Source: Candidatus Trichofilum aggregatum (GTDB lineage Bacteria; Chloroflexota; Anaerolineae; Promineifilales; Promineifilaceae). Taken from it: 34,922 nucleotides of DNA. How positions within the stretch are numbered: position 1 is the first letter of the stretch; every line of letters begins with the position of its first letter. A program made the translations under genes and the position numbers. The DNA lies in the NCBI GenBank assembly GCA_016716885.1, contig JADJUV010000116.1, forward strand, positions 1 to 34,922. Reading direction: 5' to 3'. A model generated the notes under the pieces. It searched no databases. It saw only the letters and a program-made list of their open reading frames with translations, and was not told where the DNA came from. Shown one piece after another: positions 23,949-32,104 of this stretch.

Positions 23949-25940
23949 ATGAAAAGCGAATTTCTTCTTGCATTTAACGAAATTTGTGAGTCCCGTGGTT
24001 TGCCGAAAGAAGTGGTTATTGATGCTCTCAAGGTCGCTTTGGTATCGGCTTACCGACGCAGTGTGAATACCGGCAATATGCAGGCAGTGACGGTGGAGAT
24101 TGACCCCCGCACTGGCGATCCCACTATCTATGCAGAAAAGGAAGTGGTAGATCATGTCATTAATGAATCTACTGAAGTAACCCTGGAAGATGCCCAGCGC
24201 GGCGGGTATCCGCAAGCGGAGATGGGTGATTTAGTTATGGCGGACAGTACACCGCGTAATTTCGGTCGTATTGCTGCGCAAACAGCCAAACAGGTTATTT
24301 TACAACGGGTCCGTGAGGCTGAACGAGATCAGTTGTATGAGGATTTCTCTGCGCGTGAAGGAGAGATTGTTAATGGAACGGTTCAGAGTGTCAGTGGGCA
24401 GAATATTACTATTGGTTTGGGTCGTACTGAAGCGGTTTTGCCCAAAAATCAGCAGGTAGGCGGTGAACGATATCGGCCACATGATAAGATTCGTGTGTAC
24501 GTATTGGAAGTTAAGAAGACAAATCGTGGCCCACAGATTTATGTGAGCCGTAATCACCGCAATCTTTTGCGCCGTTTGTTAGAGTTGGAAGTACCGGAAA
24601 TTTATAACGGGCAGGTAGATATTAAGAGTATTGCCCGTGAAGCAGGTGGGCGCTCTAAGGTGGCGGTGAAGGCGGTGCAGCCGGGGGTAGACCCGGTGGG
24701 CGCGTGTGTGGGGATGCGCGGGGTGCGTATTCAAAGCATTGTGCGGGAACTCAATGATGAAAAAATTGATGTGATTGAGTGGGATGCCGATGCGAAGAAT
24801 TTCATTGCCAAAGCGCTTAGTCCTGCGCGGGTAGCCCAGGTGTTTTTGGAAGAGCATCCAGAGCAGGGTAAAACAGCATCCGTCATTGTACCGGACGATC
24901 AACTTTCTCTGGCTATTGGCCGGGAAGGTCAGAATGCACGTCTGGCGGCAAAGCTGACAGGCTGGCGTATTGATATTAAGAGTATGGCGGAAGCGGTTCA
25001 AGAATCTTTGAAGAATCTGAATCATTCGGCTGTCGATCAGGCGGTAACGAAGGATAAGGAGTTGCTGGAGCGGATTGACCAGATTCTGGCCAAGAAGGAA
25101 GCTAACCGACCGATTACGGCGGAAGATTATATTTATATGAACCGCCTGGTGGTAGGTGTGGAAGGGCGCATTGTGGCGGCGCGTACGGCTTCTTATGATG
25201 ATTTGCGCCAATTCCGCAATGAAGCGCGTAAGCGGGTTCCCGCGGCCGCGTGGAAACTTCCGCTTGATGAACTTGATCTGCCTGGTCGCACCCATAATCT
25301 CCTGTTGGATAATGAGATTGAGACAGTGGGTGATGTATTGTTTAACCTGGAATTAGGTGATGATGTCTTCCTGAAGATGCGGAGCTTTGGTGATAAGGCG
25401 CTTGAAGAATTAAAAGATGCGGTAACTTCGTACAGGAAGAAGCTGAGAGAGATGGCACCTGAAACGGTTGAAGAACCGGTGTTCGAAGAGGAAGTGCCAG
25501 AAGCGTCTGTACCTGTTGTAGAGGAAGACCTGGTAGCTGAACCAACACCCGTGCTGGAAGTTACCGAGGAGTTGGTCGTCTCTACGGAAGAAGAGCCACA
25601 ACCGGAAGAGGAAGAAGAGGTGGAAGTGTTCACAGCCGCGATTGAGGCTTTGGACAAACCAAAAGTTCCCGACCTGGATGATCTCAGTAAATCTCTCGTA
25701 GATGCGGAACCACCTGTTGCTCCGCCGGCTACCCGTCCAACCAAACCTACTGTTACCATTGTTCGGCCTACACCTAGCCCCTCTGATGACCGTGATGATG
25801 ATAGTCGTAAGAAGCAGAAGAAGGGTAAACAACTGGTCTTTGATGAAAATGTAGGACGCACGGTTGTGAAACGGAAGCGAAAAAGTAATCGTACCCAGGA
25901 TTGGGGTGACTTTAACCTGGAAGATTTTGACGAGTTTTAG
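23949..25940 (+). CDS. nusA: Transcription factor NusA, long form
   Basis: 663 residues. N-terminal polymerase-binding domain (LAFNEICESRGLPKEVVIDA), S1 domain near 135-200 (GEIVNGTVQSVSGQNITIGL), tandem KH domains near 215-345 (VGACVGMRGVRIQSIVREL, LAIGREGQNARLAAKLTGW), a helical region and a helix-hairpin-helix near 440-500 (LPGRTHNLLLDNEIETVGDV) resembling the alpha-CTD-binding repeats. It then has an unusual tail of about 150 residues: very acidic (Glu/Val/Pro), then basic (KKQKKGKQ, KRKRK) and ending WGDFNLEDFDEF. Role: pausing, termination and antitermination. It heads the nusA-ylxR-infB-rbfA operon without rimP. Confidence 0.96.
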   Translation: MKSEFLLAFNEICESRGLPKEVVIDALKVALVSAYRRSVNTGNMQAVTVEIDPRTGDPTIYAEKEVVDHVINESTEVTLEDAQRGGYPQAEMGDLVMADSTPRNFGRIAAQTAKQVILQRVREAERDQLYEDFSAREGEIVNGTVQSVSGQNITIGLGRTEAVLPKNQQVGGERYRPHDKIRVYVLEVKKTNRGPQIYVSRNHRNLLRRLLELEVPEIYNGQVDIKSIAREAGGRSKVAVKAVQPGVDPVGACVGMRGVRIQSIVRELNDEKIDVIEWDADAKNFIAKALSPARVAQVFLEEHPEQGKTASVIVPDDQLSLAIGREGQNARLAAKLTGWRIDIKSMAEAVQESLKNLNHSAVDQAVTKDKELLERIDQILAKKEANRPITAEDYIYMNRLVVGVEGRIVAARTASYDDLRQFRNEARKRVPAAAWKLPLDELDLPGRTHNLLLDNEIETVGDVLFNLELGDDVFLKMRSFGDKALEELKDAVTSYRKKLREMAPETVEEPVFEEEVPEASVPVVEEDLVAEPTPVLEVTEELVVSTEEEPQPEEEEEVEVFTAAIEALDKPKVPDLDDLSKSLVDAEPPVAPPATRPTKPTVTIVRPTPSPSDDRDDDSRKKQKKGKQLVFDENVGRTVVKRKRKSNRTQDWGDFNLEDFDEF

Positions 25941-25948
25941 CAAACAGA

Positions 25949-25988
25949 GGGCAGGGTGTACCTTTGTGTGAGGGGACACACCCTGCCC
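25949..25988. repeat. Hairpin between nusA and ylxR
   Basis: GGGCAGGGTGT (25949-25959) pairs perfectly with ACACCCTGCCC (25978-25988). No T-run follows, so it is probably an RNA stability or processing hairpin within the operon. Confidence 0.6.
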
Positions 25989-26012
25989 ATAATCAAATTC
26001 ACCCACGGGGCA

Positions 26013-26302
26013 ATGAAAACGCAACCCACGCGGCCGCGACACACACCGCAACGTACTTGTGTCATTTGTCGGGTCAAAACGGATAAACGCCGTCTCGCCC
26101 GTATTGTCCGGACTCCGGAGCAAACGATTTTGTTTGATCTACAGGCAAGAAAAACGGACGAGGTGCCTATATTTGCGATAAACCTGATTGTTGGGCAAAA
26201 ATGCAGAGTACCCAATTATTAGATCGCGCTTTAGAGATAACGATTCCCCTGGAAATCAAAACAGACTTGGCCGAACACCGACCTGTTTTTTCTGCTGATT
26301 AA
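26013..26302 (+). CDS. rnpM: YlxR/RnpM-family RNA-binding protein (frameshifted)
   Basis: Start ATG 26013; the family motif RTCVICRVKTDKRRLARIVR is present. The frame as written ends at 26222 with non-family sequence, but adding one G at about 26144 (CAGGC to CAGGGC) gives GKKNGRGAYICDKPDCW, the expected GRGAYxC...C motif, and continues to TAA 26302 (about 97 residues). Family knowledge: YlxR/RnpM binds RNA, including RNase P RNA, and usually lies between nusA and infB as here. The break is likely a sequence error. Confidence 0.88.
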
Positions 26303-26459
26303 CAGCCCAATGCGATACGTGTTGTCAGGCTGATGCCCGAGGAATAACACAACTCACCCAACAACCCCATACAGCATGGACAAACCTGGCAGGCCTTTAT
26401 CTTGCCAGGTTTGATGCTGATTAAAGACAGCCAGCATTGCCCAATTTAGGAAGATATCT

Positions 26460-28244
26460 ATGGCACAAACGAAAACAATCATTGAAATACCTGAAATTAT
26501 TACGGTTCGTGAACTAGCCGCTCTGATGAATGTCAGCCCCATTAACGTCATCAAAGAATTGATGAGTAATGGGATCATGGCCAATATCAATCAGCAAATT
26601 GATTTTGATACAGCCGCTATCGTAGCCGCCGATATGGGCTATGAATTGGCCCCAGTTTACGTAGAAGCACCCGAAGAAGAAATAGACTTGAGTGATCGCC
26701 CCGCCTGGCGACAAGTTTTGGCTGGTGAAAAAGAGGGCAACCTAAAACCGCGGCCGCCTGTTGTCACAATGCTTGGTCATGTTGACCATGGCAAGACTTC
26801 TTTGCTCGATTACATTCGTAAAGCCAAAGTGGCCTCGGGCGAAGCCGGTGGTATTACCCAGCATATTGGTGCGTACCAGGCCGTGCGTGATGGGCAAGTG
26901 ATTACCTTCCTGGATACGCCCGGCCATGAGGCGTTTACGGCTATGCGTGCCCGAGGTGCTCGGGCCACTGACATTGCCATCCTGGTAATTGCCGCTGATG
27001 ACGGCATCATGCCGCAGACCCGTGAAGCAATTGACCATGCTCGTGCTGCCCACGTGGCTATTATTGTGGCCATGAACAAAATTGATTTGCCTGCGGCCAA
27101 CCCCAATAAGGTAAAACAACAACTCAGTGAGGCTGGCCTGGTACCGGATGATTGGGATGGCGATACATTGGTTATTCCTGTCTCGGCGCGAACGGGAGCA
27201 GGGATGGAAGATTTGCTGGAAGCGATTTTGCTGACAGCGGAAGAGATTTCTCCCCGTGCCAACCCCAGTGCCGCACCCACGGGAACGGTGCTGGAAGCGC
27301 AGATGAGTAAAGGGCGAGGCGCTCTGACGAATGTGTTGGTGCAGAATGGAACCTTGCGGAAAGGGGATACGATGATCGTAGGTGACTATTATGGGCGGAT
27401 CAAGTCGATGCATGATTTCCGCGGCCGCGCCGTGGATACGGCTGGTCCATCCACCCCTGTTTCCGTATCTGGCTTGAACGGGATTCCTACCGCTGGCGAC
27501 CAATTCCGGGTGGTGAAAGACGAAAAAGAAGCTCGGCGCATTGTCGCGGAGTTGCAAGAAGCGAGCGCGAAACCCGTTGAACGAGCACGTCGGGCCAGCC
27601 TGGAAGATTTCTTTGCCAGTATGCAAGAAGGGAGTGCCAAAACCCTACGCCTTATTGTTAAGGCAGATGTGCAAGGCTCACTTGAACCCATAATTAACTC
27701 ATTGAACAAGCTTAATACAAGTAGCGAAGTCTCAGTGGAAATCCTTCATGCCAGTACAGGTAACATTTCCGAAAATGATGTGATGTTGGCTTCCGCTTCA
27801 GACGCGATTATCTTGGGCTTCAATGCGGATATGGACGCGGCCGCACGCGTGGCTGCCAAAAGCGCGGGCATCGAAATTAATAACTACAGCATTATTTACA
27901 AACTCCTGGAAGACGTCACGAAGGCGATGAAAGGCCTGCTTCCGCCCACATTTGAACAAGTGGTTATTGGGCGGGCTGAAGTTCGTCAGGTGTTTGATTT
28001 GAAAACAGCGGTCGTAGCCGGATGTTATATGCGTACCGGAGAGGCACGACGCAATGTCAAGGCCCGCGTCATTCGTGGGGGCAATCTCCTCTGTGAAGGG
28101 GATGTTGGTAGCCTGAGACATCTGCAAGAAAACGTGCGGCAAATTCGTACCGGCTTTGAGTTTGGTGTCAGCATTGACGGGTGTGATAACTTCCGCTCCG
28201 GTGACATCATCGAATTTTACGAACTACAACGTTCGACCAATTAA
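26460..28244 (+). CDS. infB: Translation initiation factor IF-2, short form
   Basis: 594 residues. A single short IF2_N module (IITVRELAALMNVSPINVIK, about 13-65), then the G domain with GHVDHGKTSLLDYIR, GGITQHIGAY, DTPGHEAF, NKIDLP and SAR motifs, then domains II, III and C2 (VIGRAEVRQVFDLKTAVVAGCYM). It lacks the long N-terminal extension found in many bacteria. It places initiator tRNA on the ribosome. ATG 26460 follows AGGAAGATAT. Confidence 0.97.
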   Translation: MAQTKTIIEIPEIITVRELAALMNVSPINVIKELMSNGIMANINQQIDFDTAAIVAADMGYELAPVYVEAPEEEIDLSDRPAWRQVLAGEKEGNLKPRPPVVTMLGHVDHGKTSLLDYIRKAKVASGEAGGITQHIGAYQAVRDGQVITFLDTPGHEAFTAMRARGARATDIAILVIAADDGIMPQTREAIDHARAAHVAIIVAMNKIDLPAANPNKVKQQLSEAGLVPDDWDGDTLVIPVSARTGAGMEDLLEAILLTAEEISPRANPSAAPTGTVLEAQMSKGRGALTNVLVQNGTLRKGDTMIVGDYYGRIKSMHDFRGRAVDTAGPSTPVSVSGLNGIPTAGDQFRVVKDEKEARRIVAELQEASAKPVERARRASLEDFFASMQEGSAKTLRLIVKADVQGSLEPIINSLNKLNTSSEVSVEILHASTGNISENDVMLASASDAIILGFNADMDAAARVAAKSAGIEINNYSIIYKLLEDVTKAMKGLLPPTFEQVVIGRAEVRQVFDLKTAVVAGCYMRTGEARRNVKARVIRGGNLLCEGDVGSLRHLQENVRQIRTGFEFGVSIDGCDNFRSGDIIEFYELQRSTN

Positions 28245-28248
28245 GAGG

Positions 28249-28291
28249 CTTGAGAGATTAAGCGGGTAATCATAAGACTTAATCTCTCAAG
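28249..28291. repeat. Perfect 14-bp inverted repeat between infB and rbfA
   Basis: CTTGAGAGATTAAG (28249-28262) and CTTAATCTCTCAAG (28278-28291) are exact reverse complements around a 15-base loop. It begins five bases after the infB stop and fills most of the spacer. A similar GGCTTGAGAG string occurs before dcd at about 15400. Confidence 0.7.
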
Positions 28292-28303
28292 TTTAGTGAC
28301 GTT

Positions 28304-28666
28304 ATGACAGATATTCGGCAGCAGCGAATTGCAGAACAGATTCAGGCCATTCTGGCAGAATCATTTCAACGTGACCTGCGTGATCCACGTTTACGGATGA
28401 TAACAGTGACAGAAGTAAAGGTTGATCGCGAAGTACAGGTAGCGCATGTATACATTAATGCTCTGGGTGATGATTCACGACAGGATGATGTGCTGACGGC
28501 CTTGGGCAAGGCGAATGGCTTCCTGCGCCGTGAAGTGGCTCAACAGATGCGTTTGCGTACTGTTCCGCAATTGATTTTCCATTGGGATCCCACTCAGGCC
28601 CAAGCTGATCGTGTCTATGCTTTGTTGGACACACTGGAAATTCCGCCCCCGGATGAAGAAGAGTAA
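28304..28666 (+). CDS. rbfA: Ribosome-binding factor A
   Basis: 120 residues: RIAEQIQAILAESFQRDLRDPRL, ITVTEVKVDREVQVAHVYINALG, and LRREVAQQMRLRTVPQLIFHWD, all typical of the KH-like RbfA fold that matures the 30S subunit and 16S 5' end. No clear ribosome site; the hairpin just upstream may affect its translation. Confidence 0.95.
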   Translation: MTDIRQQRIAEQIQAILAESFQRDLRDPRLRMITVTEVKVDREVQVAHVYINALGDDSRQDDVLTALGKANGFLRREVAQQMRLRTVPQLIFHWDPTQAQADRVYALLDTLEIPPPDEEE

Positions 28667-28698
28667 ACACCCCCGTACTTTTGGGAAAGGAGTCGGCT

Positions 28699-29691
28699 TT
28701 GGCAGTTGTAGCAGCCATTAAACAGGCAATTGAAAATGCCACCACAATTACGCTTGTCACCCACGTGGCTCCTGATGGAGATGCGATTGGTTCGTTGACG
28801 GCGATGGGATTAATGTTGCAGCAGATGGGCAAGCGGCCGCAACTGATCTGTGAAGATGACGCCCCGGCTCGTTTTCGTTACCTGCCGCTGGCCGAACAAG
28901 TGCAAACGACCCCCCCGACTACCTCGCCCGAGCTACTTATTGCGCTGGATTGTGGCGACGAGTCACGTATGGGTAAGGTGTTTGCCGAATTACCCGCGCC
29001 GCCATCCCAGGTGATTAATATTGATCACCACGTTACCAATACCCGGTTTGGCTCTATCAATCTCGTTGATACGACGGCCAATGCTACCGTGGAAATTCTG
29101 TACGATTTACTCCCCGGGTTAGGGATCACTTTATCCCAACCGCTGGCTGAATGTTTGTTAACTGGATTGGTGACGGACACGCTGGGGTTTCGGACGAATG
29201 GCGTAACACCGCATACCCTACGCGCGGCCGCGAACCTTATCGAAGCAGGAGCGGATCTCAACACCATTACCCAAAAATCGCTAACGGTGAAACCGCTCAC
29301 TAATCTGTACCTGTGGCAAATTGGTTTAAACAACATGCGGTTTCAAGAGGGGTTACTGTGGAGTACCCTGACCCATGAAGATCAAAAGACCATTGGTTAC
29401 ATGAGTGCCTCAAGTAGTGGTCTGGTTAACATGTTAGGGGACACCGAGCAGGCGGCTATTGGGGCAGTATTGCAGCAGATGGAAGATGGTCGCGTCGTGG
29501 TTAGCTTTCGGTGTCGGCCCCCCTTTGATGTGTCCATGCTAGCCTCTGATTTGGGCGGCGGGGGACATCCTTTGGCCGCCGGTTGTACCCTGGAGATGTC
29601 GCTGCCTGAGGCGGAACGGATGGTAGTCGAGTTGGGTATTCAGACGATTCGCGAACAAAAGCGCCAGTTTCGCTTTAACGGACACGGGTAA
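28699..29691 (+). CDS. DHH-family phosphoesterase (NrnA-like nanoRNase/pAp phosphatase)
   Basis: 330 residues with the DHH/DHHA1 motifs: THVAPDGDAIGS near 25, ALDCGDES near 80, NIDHHVTNTRFG near 108, and the DHHA1 GGGGHPLAAG near 290. Family role: degrades very short RNAs and converts pAp to AMP. I start at TTG 28699 because GGAAAGGAG lies eight bases before it; an earlier TTG at 28681 would overlap that site. It commonly follows rbfA and precedes truB, as here. Confidence 0.92.
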   Translation: MAVVAAIKQAIENATTITLVTHVAPDGDAIGSLTAMGLMLQQMGKRPQLICEDDAPARFRYLPLAEQVQTTPPTTSPELLIALDCGDESRMGKVFAELPAPPSQVINIDHHVTNTRFGSINLVDTTANATVEILYDLLPGLGITLSQPLAECLLTGLVTDTLGFRTNGVTPHTLRAAANLIEAGADLNTITQKSLTVKPLTNLYLWQIGLNNMRFQEGLLWSTLTHEDQKTIGYMSASSSGLVNMLGDTEQAAIGAVLQQMEDGRVVVSFRCRPPFDVSMLASDLGGGGHPLAAGCTLEMSLPEAERMVVELGIQTIREQKRQFRFNGHG

Positions 29692-29700
29692 ACCAGAGCT

Positions 29701-30603
29701 GTGCCAGATGCTCTCGTGAGTTCTCCTCTTTCCCCTGAAGGGTTGTTGGTTATAGACAAACCTGAGGGTATTACTTCCCACGATGTGGTGCAACAGATCA
29801 GACGCCTGAGCCGGATACGACGGGTGGGCCATGCTGGAACGCTAGACCCGCTGGCGACCGGGGTGTTATTGGTGTGCCTGGGGCGCGCTACCCGGCTTAT
29901 TGAGTATCTGGTAGGCCAGCCGAAAACGTATGTGGGGGTGGTGCGGCTGGGTCAAAAGACCGATACGTATGACGCCGAAGGGAAAGTGACGCAGGTACGA
30001 CCTGTAACTGTAGGTGAAGAGGAGATCGCGGCCGCGCTTCATAACTTCCGCGGCCGCATCCAACAGGTGCCCCCCCTTTATTCCGCCCTCAAAAAAGAAG
30101 GTCAACCCCTTTATAAACTTGCCCGACAGGGGCAAATCATTGACGTGCCCGCCCGCCCCGTTACCATCTATGAGCTAGAAATCCTGGCCTGGAATCTGCC
30201 TGATGTGACATTACGAGTAGTTTGTTCGGCCGGAACCTATATTCGTTCGCTGGCCCATGATGTGGGGGAGCAATTGGGATGTGGTGGTCATCTGGTGGCT
30301 CTGCGGCGCACGGCGGTGGGGATGATGACCATAGACGCGGCCGCACCCCTTGCTTCACTTAGCCCCGATAATTGGACAACCCATTTGCAGTTACCCGAAA
30401 CAGCCGTGGCCCATTTGCCTGCCCTGAACCTGACGGCCGCGCAAGTGGATGGCCTCAATAAAGGACAACTGCCTTTGCGGGAACCGGATCAACCAGTCGC
30501 TTTGCTAATGCGTGGTTATGATGAGCGCGGCCGCTTCTGGGGCATTGTGTCCCCGTGGCAGATGAGTTGGAAAGTAGAAAAACTCATGCCCCCCGAAGCA
30601 TGA
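29701..30603 (+). CDS. truB: tRNA pseudouridine(55) synthase TruB
   Basis: 300 residues, GTG start at 29701, nine bases after the previous stop. LLVIDKPEGITSHDVV, then GHAGTLDPLATGVL with catalytic Asp49, YSALKKEGQPLYKLARQG, and CSAGTYIRSLAHDVG. It makes pseudouridine 55 in the T loop of tRNAs. Four GCGGCCGC copies fall inside, read as Ala-Ala-Ala twice (30028, 30337) and Arg-Gly-Arg twice (30050, 30527). Confidence 0.96.
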   Translation: MPDALVSSPLSPEGLLVIDKPEGITSHDVVQQIRRLSRIRRVGHAGTLDPLATGVLLVCLGRATRLIEYLVGQPKTYVGVVRLGQKTDTYDAEGKVTQVRPVTVGEEEIAAALHNFRGRIQQVPPLYSALKKEGQPLYKLARQGQIIDVPARPVTIYELEILAWNLPDVTLRVVCSAGTYIRSLAHDVGEQLGCGGHLVALRRTAVGMMTIDAAAPLASLSPDNWTTHLQLPETAVAHLPALNLTAAQVDGLNKGQLPLREPDQPVALLMRGYDERGRFWGIVSPWQMSWKVEKLMPPEA

Positions 30604-30685
30604 ACAGCCATTGAATCTCAGCCAGAATATTTGTTACAATCACGCGCCGGTCTAACAACCACAACAACTAACCCCTCTGCTTAAA

Positions 30686-31646
30686 GTGGTGACATCTGTG
30701 GATCAACGTTCTAAACCTCAATCATTTCAGGTTGTCTCAAACTTACCGCAGGCCACCCCCGACCAGCCTACTTTTGTAGCTGTGGGGGTGTTTGATGGTG
30801 TGCATCTGGGCCATCAGGCTTTGTTACAGAAGATGATCGCGGCCGCGCACACGGCCAACGCTCGCCCCGCTGTCCTCACCTTTTTTCCCCATCCCGCAGT
30901 TTACATCCAGCAACTACAGGGGCGTTACTATCTCACCACCCTGGAAGAGCGGGTGCAATTGTTAGCGGCCCTCGGCATTGAACTGGTTATTGTTCATCCT
31001 TTTGATGAGGTGACGCGCACCACCCGCGCGGCCGCGTTTGTGGATCATTTGCGCCACTATTTGGACATGAAAGCCTTGTGGGGCGGTCATTTCTCGTTGG
31101 GGCATGAGCGGGAAGGATTTGCCCTTTTTGCAGGCTCAGGGAGCCGATAAGGGGTTTTCGGTGCAGGCCGTGGATGATTTGTTGATGTGGCAAGGAGAGC
31201 GGGTGAGTAGTAGTCGCATTCGCCGAGCCTTAGAGATGGGGCACATGGATGTGGTGACGGGCTGTCTGGGGCGCCCTTACCGGATGACGGGTAGGGTGAC
31301 GCATGGACAGGAGCGCGGCCGCACCATTGGTTTTCCCACCGCCAACCTGGCCGTGTGGGCAGAACAAATTGTGCCAGCCTATGGGGTGTATGCCACCTGG
31401 GCCTGGGTGGGCGGCAAACGGATCGCGGCCGCGACCAATGTCGGTGTTCGCCCCACCGTCTCTGGGCATAACCTGACCATCGAAGCCCACCTGCTCGATT
31501 TCTCTGGCGATATTTACGAACAAGACGTGAGCCTGGAATTCATGAGCCATATCCGCCCGGAACAGAAATTTTCCGGTTTGGAAGCCCTTAAAGCGCAAAT
31601 TGCCCTGGATGTCGCGGCTGTTCGTGCCCGTCTAACTACCCCTTAG
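30686..31646 (+). CDS. ribF: Bifunctional riboflavin kinase / FAD synthetase (frameshifted)
   Basis: N-terminal FAD synthetase domain: VGVFDGVHLGHQALL near 32-46, VLTFFPHPAVYI near 70. C-terminal riboflavin kinase: RPYRMTGRVTHGQERGRTIG, FPTANLAVW, AYGVYATWAW, ATNVGVRPT and HLLDFSGDIYEQDVSLEF. The frame slips at about 31111-31120: GHEREGF as written, while the other frame reads DLPFLQAQGADKGFSV; one extra base restores GHEREG-x-LPFLQ. ribF makes FMN and FAD and is normally essential, so the slip is probably an error. Start GTG 30686 is uncertain; no ribosome site is evident. Confidence 0.9.
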
Positions 31647-32104
31647 CTTACCAACCGTCTTTCGACTCCTCTCCATTAATCTGCGTTTCATCTTCACCTC
31701 ACCCGTCACTCATCTTGTGGCCAGGAAACCACTTTCTCCCGAAATGATATTTGCGGACAAGAAGGGGATGTTTGCGGCCGCGAATCGGGCTATACAGGCA
31801 TTTTTCAGGGTCAATTGAGTGACACCACCCTGCAAGCGTTATTTTCTAAAAAACGTATAGGAAATGATTCCTATGTATTCCGTACTAACCCATTCGTTAT
31901 AGTGCCCCCAGTCCAGTCAAACAACCCATTAACGGAGACCCCTTATGTGCGCCCAAGAAATTATTAAATGACCGAATGAATCTACACCCACGCACCTAAG
32001 TTAGTCGCATTTCCCCCCATTTTCATAACTGAAGTTCTGTAATAACCCATCAAGAGAGCTGCTTGATCGGTGTATTACGCTAAGCCATCCTTCCAGGAGA
32101 AAGT
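31647..32104. other. 458-bp spacer with a stop-free stretch and a hairpin
   Basis: The plus frame 31680-31967 is open for 95 codons without a standard start at its head and reads in part SCGQETTFSRND and CGRESGYTGIFQGQLSDTTL, with three CG(Q/R)E units. It contains GCGGCCGC at 31774, the only copy outside called genes, so a decayed or start-less gene is possible. A perfect hairpin ATAGGAA-ATGA-TTCCTAT lies at 31857-31874. The promoter of the next gene should be here but no strong -35/-10 pair is visible. Confidence 0.4.
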
